From Flavobacteriales bacterium (GTDB taxonomy: Bacteria > Bacteroidota > Bacteroidia > Flavobacteriales_D > Crocinitomicaceae), in assembly GCA_947447525.1 (NCBI GenBank), contig CANFJL010000003.1, forward strand, positions 124,001 through 188,000: a stretch of DNA of 64,000 nucleotides, read 5' to 3'. A program made the translations under genes and the position numbers. A model generated the notes under the pieces. That model was not told where the DNA came from, made no database searches, and saw nothing but the letters and a program-made list of their open reading frames with translations. Shown piece after piece: positions 1-8,569 of this stretch (the stretch's first letter is position 1; every line of letters begins with the position of its first letter).

Positions 1-457
1 ATTTTCCAGAATTCTTAACTAAATAAGTTCCATCTAATGGATCAGCTTCAGCGGTAAATACTATAGGACAAGATTCAGTTCCTGGTGCCATAATTTTACC
101 ACCTTTTTCAATTACCAATGCTGTAGCGTATGATGGTCCTTGAGCTGAATTATCTCTTCCTTTAATCACTGATCCTGGAGCAATTGTAAGTGTTTGTCCA
201 GAAGGAATGTAAATTTTAACATCCAAAATATAAGTATTTTGACATGATAAAGTTGCACCAGTTGTTAACTCACCACCTTGAGTACCTGAAATTGCAGTAT
301 ATCCACTTAGTGATGACATTAAAACCGTTGGTCTTGACGCTACTGACGGACATCCGCAAGAAGCACCTGGGTTAGACTGCGCCAAAATTGGACTGGCCGC
401 AATCAGCGACAAAGAAGCTGTCGCAAAAAGTTTTGATAAGTTAATCATTTTTTTCAT
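1..457 (-). CDS. Secreted surface protein, N-terminal part (runs off the window)
   Basis: I translated the reverse strand from the ATG at 457; the frame stays open to base 1, so only about the first 152 residues are present. A signal peptide (MKKMINLSKLF, then a hydrophobic stretch ending SPILAQS) is followed by a Cys-containing segment (GASCGCPSV) and a region reading TLTIAPGSVIKGRDN, then IVFTAEADPLDGTYLV. The 'IAPGSVIKG ... PIVFTA' pattern is common at the start of Bacteroidota secreted beta-helix-like proteins that usually end in a T9SS sorting domain. The C-terminus is outside the window, so the sorting domain is inferred only. Signal peptidase I cleavage after AQ fits better than a lipobox. 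Confidence 0.75.
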   Translation of the reverse strand, partial: MKKMINLSKLFATASLSLIAASPILAQSNPGASCGCPSVASRPTVLMSSLSGYTAISGTQGGELTTGATLSCQNTYILDVKIYIPSGQTLTIAPGSVIKGRDNSAQGPSYATALVIEKGGKIMAPGTESCPIVFTAEADPLDGTYLVKNSGK

Positions 458-727
458 TTCTTCTCTTTTTTTAAGTTTATAATATTAGTATACGATGCAA
501 ATATCGTTTGAGATTTTTGCTTTTATTTTAAGCCTTCATTACTATTTATTCAAATAATTATTTAGAATTTAATAAGTAAATATTACCATAAGATTAAGTT
601 GTTTCAAGTTAAATTCTTTAAACTAAGACGGGGCTTACTTGATGATTTTTTAGGGAGAAATAAATTAAGAAAAAGAGAATAATCTAATATTAAATTCTGT
701 AATTGATTCTTGTTTTGTTAACAACAT

Positions 728-1233
728 CCTGGTTTTTTTTGTAAATAATAACATTCTATTTTTAGACCTTGCAATAGGAGGTTTTTCAAACCCATTGAAT
801 TTGGTATGTGCTAAGATTATCTGAAAGATCAATCGTCAGCATCCAAATTTGGGGGGGATTAAAAATACTTCGAACCTATTCAGGAATGAGAAGAATTGAG
901 GTGCGTCGAAGTAAAGCGCATCTCGACAGTGCTCGATGACCTTTATAATCATTTGAATTGCTCTTGTAATTAGTTTTGCTAAGTCAGCTCCTTTTTTTGT
1001 TACTTTTTTTTGAGCTAAAAAAAAGTAAAGAAACTTATCTCTCTACTTTTTTTCCGCAAAAAAGTAGCAAAAAGCTCGGTGCCGGTTTTTGTAATCGGCG
1101 TTCCACTTTTGAAAATCGACCATCTCAGCGAGCTTGCAGCTTCTTCATGGTGCCCGACTTTCAATGCGCTATTCTTGATTAAAAAAAATGCACCAACTAA
1201 AAAGAAAAAGTTTTGTAATTAGTAACCTACTAG
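728..1233 (+). repeat. Interspersed ~470-bp repeat, copy A
   Basis: The gap 458-1588 holds no convincing gene. Bases 458-727 are AT-rich and I see nothing in them beyond the leader of the flanking gene. From 728 a composite repeat begins. Landmarks are TTTAGACCTTGCAATAGGAG at 761, TCAGCTCC then a T-run near 985, AAAAGTAGCAAAAAGCTCGG near 1060, and TGCCCGACTTTC near 1150 followed by TGCACCAAC near 1190. The same landmarks recur in copy B (from 1234) and on the opposite strand at 12.1-12.55 kb. The TTTAGACC landmark recurs 473 bp later, so A and B are tandem. Short open frames inside it have no recognisable protein features. Confidence 0.85.
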
Positions 1234-1578
1234 TTTAGACCTTGCAATAGGAGGTTTTTCAAACCCATTGAATTTGGTATATGCTAAGATTATCTGAAAG
1301 ATCAATCGCCAGCATCCAAATTTGGTGGGGATTAAAAATACTTCGAACCTACTTAGGAATGAGAAGATTGAGGTTGCATCGAAGTAAAGCGCATCTCGAC
1401 AGTTCTCGATGACCTTTATAATCATTTGAATTGCTCTTGTAATTAGTTTTGCTAAGTCTGCTCCTTTTTTTGTTACCGACGCCTCGGTATTTTTTTTGAG
1501 CACATCTCGACTTACTTTGGCAAGCTCAGCACAAGCCGCTCGATGAGCTTTTAAAGTGGATTGAGCGTAGTCGAAAGA
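1234..1578 (+). repeat. Interspersed repeat, copy B (truncated)
   Basis: A second tandem copy starts with TTTAGACCTTGCAATAGGAG at 1234. It matches copy A closely up to about 1475 (TGCTCCTTTTTTTGTTAC), then jumps to a segment around 1500-1578 (ACTTACTTTGGCAAGCTCAG, then GGATTGAGCG). That segment is absent from copy A but present, inverted, in copy C near 12466-12540. It is therefore a truncated or internally rearranged copy. A 120-codon reverse-strand open frame (1219-1581) lies entirely inside the repeat and is treated as a by-product. Confidence 0.8.
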
Positions 1579-1588
1579 CACTATTGAA

Positions 1589-2272
1589 TCAAAACGATCG
1601 AAACAATCCTAAATTAATTCCTGCTGTAAACAGTTGTTTTTTAAGAGGCCCATTGGAAATGGAAAAGAGTGCTTGCGTATAATTAACTTCACTTACCAAG
1701 GTCCATTTTTGATCTAAACTAAACGACATACCCAATCCTAAAATACCATTCACTTGAAGCTTAGTTAAGTCAGAACTTAAAGGCATTTTAACTTCTTTGG
1801 TACTGTTTTCAAGTGTGTAAAACGCTTGACTTTTTATTAAATATCCAGCACTTGTCCCCAAAGAAACATAAGGTTTGTTTTTCTTTTGCCCCAACTTATA
1901 TAATACTTGAATGGGAACTTCTATTAGTGCGTAATTCTCTTGATAATGATCAAATCCAGCTAAAGAACCACTTTTATATTGGTATCCTTTTTTGGCATAA
2001 ATGATTCCAGTTCTTAAGGATATTTTTTCACTCAAATTATATTGTAGTTTAACAGCACTTGAAGCAGTAAAAGTTGGTGTTTCTATTGAATCACTACTAT
2101 TTTTCATCCAAGTAAAAGAAGGATCAGCGCTCGATAGTCTAGATCCAAAATCAAAAGATTGCGTTAAACCTATACTAACTTTAGAGGGAACTTCTTGAAT
2201 AAGTGCTTGCGCTTTAGCCAATTGGGTTATTTGTAATATACTAGCGAAAAATAAGATTCGATACATTTTCAT
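1589..2272 (-). CDS. Outer-membrane beta-barrel protein (PorT-like family)
   Basis: This 227-residue protein probably sits in the outer membrane as a small beta-barrel. It has a signal peptide (MKMYRILFFASILQITQ ending KAQA) and alternating aromatic/polar strands, e.g. KISLRTGIIYAKKGYQY, YVSLGTSAGYLI and WTLVSEVNYTQAL, with a C-terminal strand ending LFRSF. I chose the ATG at 2272 because it places a normal signal peptide at the N-terminus and leaves 11 bp after the stop of the upstream gene. The ATG at 2299 would add nine charged residues (MHQRLKLER) before the signal and overlap that gene. It is the last gene of the operon running down from 9385. The specific function is unknown. Confidence 0.75.
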   Translation of the reverse strand: MKMYRILFFASILQITQLAKAQALIQEVPSKVSIGLTQSFDFGSRLSSADPSFTWMKNSSDSIETPTFTASSAVKLQYNLSEKISLRTGIIYAKKGYQYKSGSLAGFDHYQENYALIEVPIQVLYKLGQKKNKPYVSLGTSAGYLIKSQAFYTLENSTKEVKMPLSSDLTKLQVNGILGLGMSFSLDQKWTLVSEVNYTQALFSISNGPLKKQLFTAGINLGLFRSF

Positions 2273-2283
2273 ACGTTCTAATT

Positions 2284-3009
2284 TTAATCTTTGATGCATC
2301 GAATACTCATTCCATACGATCTATAAGTTTGTTGTCTAAAAATTGTTTTTTTCTGAGCATCCAAATAGCGGTACCAAGCTATATTTCCCACGGAACTACT
2401 AGACCAGAAAAAAGCGGTACTTTTTTCTTGATTCGTGTATCCATTTTGCAATCGACACCCACCAGGTAAAGCAGCGAATCCATAAAGGTCAGAACCATAA
2501 GCTATACTCGCTTGAGGCCATCCAACCAATGCTTTATTCATTAATATCTCCGCTTCGTTGGTTCCTCTCCAGGCTAAAGCATCAATTTGATTTTGCTGCA
2601 TTCCAATAGTTTTTTCTAGTGTTTTCCATTCAGCATCCCTTGGAATGTGCCAACCTTCAGGTGTAATTTCACGGACATCTTCTATCGCAAAATGATTGTA
2701 TAGGCATCCAAATATGGAATCTTCAAACGAACAAAAAGATCCCACTAAGCTTTGTGCCCAAACGGAGTCTGCTTCGCTGGTTGGAATCTCTTGAATAGGT
2801 GAACCATCTTTGTAATGTTTCACTTTTAAATTCTCAGCCATCCACCATTGATCGCCAATTTTAACCGTTTGATATTGGTTGCCATCAATATCTGTAACTG
2901 TTCCTCTTTCAATAATAATTTCAGGCTTGACCTCTTTTTTACAAGCTTGTACAAGCAATAATAATAATATGACAAAGGTGCCTTTTAAAATATTTTTACT
3001 GTTCTTCAT
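2284..3009 (-). CDS. FISUMP-domain lipoprotein
   Basis: A 241-residue predicted lipoprotein. The N-terminus is hydrophobic and ends in the lipobox LVQAC with Cys23 as the lipidated residue, followed by KKE. The rest matches the 'Fibrobacter succinogenes major paralogous domain': VTDIDGNQYQTVKIGDQWWMAENL at residues about 39-62, GWHIPRDAEWKTLE in the middle, FAALPGGCRLQNGY, and AFFWSSSSVG then RSYGMSIRCIKD at the end. These domains are common in Bacteroidota surface and secreted proteins; their biochemical role is not settled. The gene lies 4 bp after the T9SS cargo gene at 3014-4354 and is co-directional, so it is probably co-transcribed with the TonB receptor operon. Confidence 0.88.
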   Translation of the reverse strand: MKNSKNILKGTFVILLLLLVQACKKEVKPEIIIERGTVTDIDGNQYQTVKIGDQWWMAENLKVKHYKDGSPIQEIPTSEADSVWAQSLVGSFCSFEDSIFGCLYNHFAIEDVREITPEGWHIPRDAEWKTLEKTIGMQQNQIDALAWRGTNEAEILMNKALVGWPQASIAYGSDLYGFAALPGGCRLQNGYTNQEKSTAFFWSSSSVGNIAWYRYLDAQKKTIFRQQTYRSYGMSIRCIKD

Positions 3010-3013
3010 GGAA

Positions 3014-4354
3014 TTAGTTTTTTACAAATAATTGTGTTGAAACCATATTTCCAATTTCAACTTGAATGTGATACAATCCATTGTCCATGGTAGAGGTTTC
3101 TATTGCTTCTCCTGTAATAACCAAGGCAGGATTTAAAGTTTTTTCCAAAATTTTGACACCAAATGTATTGTATATCGTATAGGTAATGGGTGAAAAAATG
3201 CCGCTATATACATCCAAATAAAGTGAACCATTCACAGGATTCGGATGCACAAGAAACTCAAAACTATCACCTCGTAGTTCTGGGCAAACAACAGCGATAT
3301 CGCGGTTATTACATTTTCCGGGATAGCAGCATAAATTTTCAATATTGATATTCACTTCAGGGTCATAATTACAAGCCATTGAGTCCATACAACCAAACTT
3401 AATTGGGGTTTGACATGAGCCTTCTAAGTAACAAACATAACTTGAACTGTATTCTAAAAAATCTGGATCATTACATCCACAAGATTGAGGGTAGGCGAGG
3501 TAAGGATTAAAAATTTCACCAGCCAACAATAAGGTATCTTTTGCTACATATTTAACGATAGTAGGCACTCCATTTATCAGTTGTTCAAGCTCCAAATTTA
3601 TTTTAAAACTTAATTCCCCTTGGGTGGTCAATTGTGCAATTATGATTTGATTGCTGTCTAGATTAACGCCTGTCATGCCTGAGTTGCTCAAACTAAATGT
3701 TGTACTAATAAATTCTTTTTTAGGAATAAGGGAACCGAAAATAGTGGAATCGTTTCCTGTTGTAAAATCCAATACTCCTGTATCAAACCAATTTGTCGGA
3801 GTTAGTGTCATGGTATCAATTCCATCAGCTGTTGTAAGCGGAATACCGCATGAAGGATCATTATTCACTAATAGTCCAGTGGCAATAAGTGCGCTTCCTC
3901 CATCATTATTAACACCACCTACAAAACTTCCATCATCATCTTGACCTTTCAGAATGCCATAGTAAGTTTTTGTTCCTTGTTTTTTTGCAACCTGCCCAAT
4001 CGTAAGCCAAGAATCTAGTGCAACTGTATTTTCAGTATAACGTGCTTTTAAAAATTCTTTAGCAAAAGTTTGTCCATCCAGTATATTATTAAAAAACACT
4101 TCTGTACTTTTAATTTCAAAGGGATGGTTGGCATCACCGTAGATTTTCGTCAATATTGATCCAGGTGCTAAGTCAATGTAAATTCTATAGGTTGTAGAGC
4201 CAATAGGAACAATTCCTCCAGATATATCTGTGAAATCATTAGCATCACTTACATAATATTTCTCCACAATTACATTCTCAATTTGAGAGAATAGCGTATT
4301 AGAATTAAGTAAAACACATAATTGTATAAGGCAAAAAATAACTGCTTTTTTCAT
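3014..4354 (-). CDS. Secreted protein with T9SS type A sorting domain, 'EKYYVS' paralogue 1
   Basis: 446 residues. A signal peptide (MKKAVIFCLIQLCVLL ... LFSQ) is followed by a domain of about 250 residues opening ENVIVEKYYVSD and containing STTYRIYIDLAPG, LDSWLTIG and IIIAQLTTQGELSFKINL. The same landmarks occur in the proteins at 7434-8534 and 8570-9385. After it comes a Cys-rich stretch of about 60 residues (CGCNDPDF ... FGCMDSMACNYDPE ... LCCYPGKC). The C-terminus has the type A sorting pattern (VHPNPVNGSLYLDV, then NGLYHIQVEIG, ending QLFVKN). It should be exported by Sec and then T9SS and attached at the surface. The gene is 3 bp downstream of the TonB receptor gene. The shared domain is one I do not recognise. 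Confidence 0.8.
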   Translation of the reverse strand: MKKAVIFCLIQLCVLLNSNTLFSQIENVIVEKYYVSDANDFTDISGGIVPIGSTTYRIYIDLAPGSILTKIYGDANHPFEIKSTEVFFNNILDGQTFAKEFLKARYTENTVALDSWLTIGQVAKKQGTKTYYGILKGQDDDGSFVGGVNNDGGSALIATGLLVNNDPSCGIPLTTADGIDTMTLTPTNWFDTGVLDFTTGNDSTIFGSLIPKKEFISTTFSLSNSGMTGVNLDSNQIIIAQLTTQGELSFKINLELEQLINGVPTIVKYVAKDTLLLAGEIFNPYLAYPQSCGCNDPDFLEYSSSYVCYLEGSCQTPIKFGCMDSMACNYDPEVNINIENLCCYPGKCNNRDIAVVCPELRGDSFEFLVHPNPVNGSLYLDVYSGIFSPITYTIYNTFGVKILEKTLNPALVITGEAIETSTMDNGLYHIQVEIGNMVSTQLFVKN

Positions 4355-4357
4355 TTG

Positions 4358-7300
4358 TTATAGTTTATAGGCTATGCCAAAGGTGAAATTAGTCCCATAA
4401 CGGAAACGGTCATAGATCTGGTAACTACCATCAGGTAATTTATAAGACCTTCTTACAGGTGCATTTAATAGGTCACGAACGGTTAGATTCGTCACGAAAT
4501 GATCCCCTAAATTTTTAGATATTTTAAAGTCAATTAGATTTCTTTGAAGTTCATAAACGTCAGCCAGTCCTTTAATGGAACTACTAATGACCAATCTTGG
4601 CCCTTGAATGTTATAACTTAAAGTTGCAACCACTCCAATCTTATCATTTTTATAGCTTGCAATTGCATTGATGATGTAGGGAGCTTGCCCGAACATGGGT
4701 CTATTAATGGTGTCAACTGGCGTAAATACTTTTATTCCATCTACAATTTCTAAAGTCCGAACTACAAATTCAGAAGTTGATTTTACCAAGGTTATATTAG
4801 ATCTTAATTCAAATGTTTTCCCTACTTTTTTCTTAAATTCTACTTCAATCCCTTTAACATTTGAATTCTTAATATTCTCCCAAGTAATTCCATCAACCTG
4901 GAAACCCATCTCGATATGATTTTTAAAGTCTTTATAAAATAAACTTACAGAAACATTATCACCATTTTTAAAATAAGATTCGCCTCTAAAATCAAAATTT
5001 GTGATTTGTACAGGTTTCAATGATGAGTTTCCATAAATTAAAGACCTGAATTCATAATCATATACTGCCCCATCATATAGCTCTCTGAAGCTAGGTCTTG
5101 CAAGGGTTTGACTCACATTAAATCTCAAATTTGTTTGCCCTGTAGTGTCGTTTTTAAGTTTATAAATTAAACTAGCACTTGGTAAATAATTTACTTGTTT
5201 AATGGATGCAGCATTGATTAGTGGAAAACCACCTAGATTTTCTCTTCTCTTATCATTTTCTGTATATCCTAATTTGTAATAATCGGTAACATCAGTAAAT
5301 AGATTAGTTGATTCTGCTCTTGCCCCTGCTGACAGTCTTATTTTTTTAGTAAATTCATAATCAGCCATGAAAAACACAGCTGCTATTTGGCCTGTCCCAA
5401 AAGAATTGTTTCTTGGAAATTGTGCATGTTTATAATAGAAATCAATTTGACCATTATTCATAGTCATTCTATTGGGATTCAAATAGGAATTAACATCTTC
5501 ATTTTGAAGGTTAGGAACAAATGTATTACCCTTTGCAAGGTAATATTCATCAAGATTAGAAACTCTTTCAGATTCTTGAAAAGCCCCGCCAAATTTTAAT
5601 TTTCTCGCTAGCTTAGAATTAGCATCTATTGGTAATTCCATATTGATCCGGGAATCAAAAATATTTTCACCAAGAGATCTATAAAATCTTCTAATTCCTT
5701 GTCCAGCATTAGTTGCAAATTCATATGAAATAGTGGAGTCACCTGTAATATTATATTGATATTGAATTAATTTAAAATCTGGAGCCAAACTTTTCCCTAA
5801 AGTGTAGGTGGCATTCAGATCAATTTTTAATTTAATTTTTGGAATATAATGTTGCGAGCTGAATTGCATGATTTGCTGCTTTCTCTGCTCATAAAAAATA
5901 TTATTTCGAATACTAAATTCTTGTCCTTGCGTACTATCAGACATGTTAGAAAATCTAGAAACATCATTGGATCCATAAAAGTTGGGCATGTACAAAAAGG
6001 TAAGTTTGTTGTTATCATTCAATTTATAAGCTAAATTCATTAAGATACTCCATGAATTAGTTTCTTTACTGATTTTGGCGCTATCTCTAAATTCGACATC
6101 AAATCCTGCATCTTCATTTAATAATCTTTGTGAAATTCCATTCGGGTCATAGCGCACCGTATTCCCATATCTAAATCCAAATAAATACCCTAATTTTTTA
6201 CCGAAAAGAGTGGTTTGATCACCGATGCTAAAATTTTGAGTGTAATTGATGGGTGCTTTACGATAACTGGCTGTCCAATTGTTTTTGAAACCATTGTTAT
6301 AATCCGTTCCATCTGGATTTAATTTATGAAAAGCATCTTGTTTTAAGGTATTGTTATACGATTGAAGCGCTTGTTGGTAACTGGCATTATCATTTATGGA
6401 TGCTGGAGATAATAAACCTAACTGTACCAATCCTAATTTCATATAAGTATTAGATTCTGGACTTCCATCTATCCATCCATTTACTCCAATTGATGAGAAA
6501 TAATTTCCTAAACCTAGGGCTACCATTTCTTGATAAGAAGTAGGATTCAACTGCGGTTCTATAAAGTTATTATCCACTTTCGTTCTCAATCCTTTGTCAA
6601 ATCCTAACCAATCGGTAGCGCTGCGATCTGAGGTAATAAAATCTTGAAATGTTGTCTGTGCATTTAGTCCAAATTGAGATTCTAAATTGACGGTTAGTTT
6701 GTCTGGATAATCTTTAGTTTCAACTGAAATATAGGCACCTGCCCAATCTCCAGGCAAATCCGGACTTGCAGATTTGGTGATGACAATATTGTCAATTAAA
6801 CTTGTTGGGAAAATGTCTAACTTAATATTATTCGTCAATGGATCTAAAGTTGGGATTCGTGCACCATTCAAAGTTGTTTTGACATAACGATCTCCAATAC
6901 CTCTTACTGTAATCAATCCGCCATTAGTAGAAACTCCCGAAACCCTAGCAATAGCTGCTGTAGCATTCGGGTCACCGGTTCTTTTCATGGTTTCACTAGA
7001 AATATAATCTATGGTAGTAGCAGAATTTACTTTTAACTTCTCCATATAATAATCATTGGCTTTTATTTGCTTTCCAATGATACTGAGCTCTTGAATGTTC
7101 TTTGTTGCAGTGTATTCGTTTAAAGTAAAATCTTTATTAATTACTTCTGATTTTTTAAACTCAAATGGGGCGCTGATGGTGTCATAACCAATAAAAATTA
7201 CTTTTATCGTATAAGGCTTTGCATCAGGGAACTTTAACGTGTATTGTCCTTCTACATCAGTTTTTGTTATTATCGTTTTATCCTCAACAGCGACCAATTT

Positions 7301-7414
7301 CACCCCAATTAAAAGTTCACCTTTTATATCGGTAACCCTTCCAGTTAAGGTGCCTTGCGCATACGAATAAGTAAGCGTAAAGAATAATAAAAATAAACAG
7401 GTAATTAATCGCAT
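4358..7414 (-). CDS. TonB-dependent receptor with carboxypeptidase-regulatory-like N-terminal domain
   Basis: A 1018-residue outer-membrane receptor for TonB-driven uptake; the substrate is unknown. Residues 1-19 are a signal peptide ending SYAQ. Residues about 21-105 form the CarboxypepD_reg-like domain (LTGRVTDIKGELLIGVKL). About 125-235 is the plug, with VSTNGGLITVRGIGDRYVKT, NGARIP and DLPGDWAGAYISVETK. The rest is the 22-strand barrel, ending RYGTNFTFGIAYKL. The plug wording (RGIGDRYVKTTLNGARIP) is typical of the 'TonB-dependent receptor / outer membrane beta-barrel' subgroup not paired with SusD, and no SusD-like gene is nearby. It is flanked by two secreted proteins of one paralogous family (19 bp upstream and 3 bp downstream), which suggests they act together on one ligand. 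Confidence 0.93.
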   Translation of the reverse strand: MRLITCLFLLFFTLTYSYAQGTLTGRVTDIKGELLIGVKLVAVEDKTIITKTDVEGQYTLKFPDAKPYTIKVIFIGYDTISAPFEFKKSEVINKDFTLNEYTATKNIQELSIIGKQIKANDYYMEKLKVNSATTIDYISSETMKRTGDPNATAAIARVSGVSTNGGLITVRGIGDRYVKTTLNGARIPTLDPLTNNIKLDIFPTSLIDNIVITKSASPDLPGDWAGAYISVETKDYPDKLTVNLESQFGLNAQTTFQDFITSDRSATDWLGFDKGLRTKVDNNFIEPQLNPTSYQEMVALGLGNYFSSIGVNGWIDGSPESNTYMKLGLVQLGLLSPASINDNASYQQALQSYNNTLKQDAFHKLNPDGTDYNNGFKNNWTASYRKAPINYTQNFSIGDQTTLFGKKLGYLFGFRYGNTVRYDPNGISQRLLNEDAGFDVEFRDSAKISKETNSWSILMNLAYKLNDNNKLTFLYMPNFYGSNDVSRFSNMSDSTQGQEFSIRNNIFYEQRKQQIMQFSSQHYIPKIKLKIDLNATYTLGKSLAPDFKLIQYQYNITGDSTISYEFATNAGQGIRRFYRSLGENIFDSRINMELPIDANSKLARKLKFGGAFQESERVSNLDEYYLAKGNTFVPNLQNEDVNSYLNPNRMTMNNGQIDFYYKHAQFPRNNSFGTGQIAAVFFMADYEFTKKIRLSAGARAESTNLFTDVTDYYKLGYTENDKRRENLGGFPLINAASIKQVNYLPSASLIYKLKNDTTGQTNLRFNVSQTLARPSFRELYDGAVYDYEFRSLIYGNSSLKPVQITNFDFRGESYFKNGDNVSVSLFYKDFKNHIEMGFQVDGITWENIKNSNVKGIEVEFKKKVGKTFELRSNITLVKSTSEFVVRTLEIVDGIKVFTPVDTINRPMFGQAPYIINAIASYKNDKIGVVATLSYNIQGPRLVISSSIKGLADVYELQRNLIDFKISKNLGDHFVTNLTVRDLLNAPVRRSYKLPDGSYQIYDRFRYGTNFTFGIAYKL

Positions 7415-7433
7415 GGCACTAATTTTTTATTTT

Positions 7434-8534
7434 TTAAAATTTAACAAGTCTTAAAGAACTTGTATCCTTTCCATTAATAAGCTTAAGCGTATAAATACCC
7501 TCTTTTAAACCCAAAACATTAATGCTGTCCACTATTGCATGATTGCTTTTACTGATCACTGTTCTTCCAGACATGTCAATTATTTGAACATCATATACTT
7601 CAGGTCCTGTTGAAGTATTATTTAATGATTTTATAGCAATAGTATTTTGACTTGGATTCGGATAAATCATAAAGCTTGACGCACTACTTTGAATTTCTTC
7701 AATTCCCGAGTTGTCTATAATTACACCAGAAGTATAATTTAAAGTAGTATCTAAAAATTCATTAGCTGCAGCTGAATCAGCTACAAAAATTTGACTTTCA
7801 CCGGCTACAGGTGTTGCTAATTGTAAGTTTAAGTGAAAACTAAAAACTCCATCAGTAGTGAATTGACCTAACAATACATGGTTGCTAGTAGTTATACCAT
7901 CGACGCCTCCTAAAGCTGCAATTGCTGCACCGTTTGTAGTAAAATCATTTCCAGCCGTTTGATCAAATAGATCTAACTCAGTTGTAATCCCTAATACATT
8001 TGGAAGCGTTGGTGTTCCTGGCATAAGACCGTCTTCAGCACCTGTTCCTGTGATAGGCAAACCGATTAATGGATCAGTATTGGCAAGGATATTTTGTAAA
8101 TTCCCAATCGTTCCATCAGTATCTTCTGTTTTTAATACTCCCATTAAACCATTAGCTACCCCTCCAATAGTGATATAAGAATCAATCAAAGTAGTATTCT
8201 TTTTGGTATTGTTTAAACTTGTTCCTTGATACACCTTAAATCCATAGTTAGGATCGTTATAAAATGCTGTAGTGGTCGCAATATTTAGAGTGTGTGCTGC
8301 ATTTCCAAACATTTGAATTACTTTATATCCAGGAAGTAAATTAGCATAAACTCGGTAGGTCACTGAACCAACGCCTAAAGGATAAACAGCGCCGTTATTT
8401 GCTGCGTCAATAGAATCTGCTGCATCTGAAATGTAATATTTCTCTACAACAATTCCTTCAAGTCCTGTTTGTGAAAATGCTGGTAAAATGAAAAGGTTGC
8501 TCAATAAAGCGAAAAGAATATTTTTTGTTTTCAT
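7434..8534 (-). CDS. Secreted protein with T9SS type A sorting domain, 'EKYYIS' paralogue 2
   Basis: 366 residues, with a signal peptide (MKTKNILFALLSNLFILPAFSQ). The mature part opens LEGIVVEKYYISDAADS. It shares VTYRVYANLLPGYKV, LIDSYITIGGVANG, GVLKTEDTDG and VLLGQFTTDGVFSFHLNLQL with the paralogues at 3014-4354 and 8570-9385. The last ~80 residues are a type A sorting domain (FMIYPNPSQNTIAIKSL, VQIIDMSGRTVIS, LKEGIYTLKLINGKD). It lacks the Cys-rich insert of paralogue 1. It lies 35 bp after paralogue 3 and 19 bp before the TonB receptor gene, all on the minus strand. The predicted role is a cell-surface or secreted accessory of that receptor; I infer this from position only. Confidence 0.82.
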   Translation of the reverse strand: MKTKNILFALLSNLFILPAFSQTGLEGIVVEKYYISDAADSIDAANNGAVYPLGVGSVTYRVYANLLPGYKVIQMFGNAAHTLNIATTTAFYNDPNYGFKVYQGTSLNNTKKNTTLIDSYITIGGVANGLMGVLKTEDTDGTIGNLQNILANTDPLIGLPITGTGAEDGLMPGTPTLPNVLGITTELDLFDQTAGNDFTTNGAAIAALGGVDGITTSNHVLLGQFTTDGVFSFHLNLQLATPVAGESQIFVADSAAANEFLDTTLNYTSGVIIDNSGIEEIQSSASSFMIYPNPSQNTIAIKSLNNTSTGPEVYDVQIIDMSGRTVISKSNHAIVDSINVLGLKEGIYTLKLINGKDTSSLRLVKF

Positions 8535-8569
8535 AGTATTAAGTTTTATTTATAGTTTATGGTTTTAGT

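Noticed and set aside
976..1182. A 68-codon frame across repeat copy A
   Set aside because: The frame is low complexity (poly-Lys/Leu from A and T runs) and follows the repeat.
1219..1581. A 120-codon reverse frame in the repeat region
   Set aside because: It lies wholly inside interspersed repeat copy B, has no signal, domain or neighbour logic, and its residues are what the repeat happens to encode.
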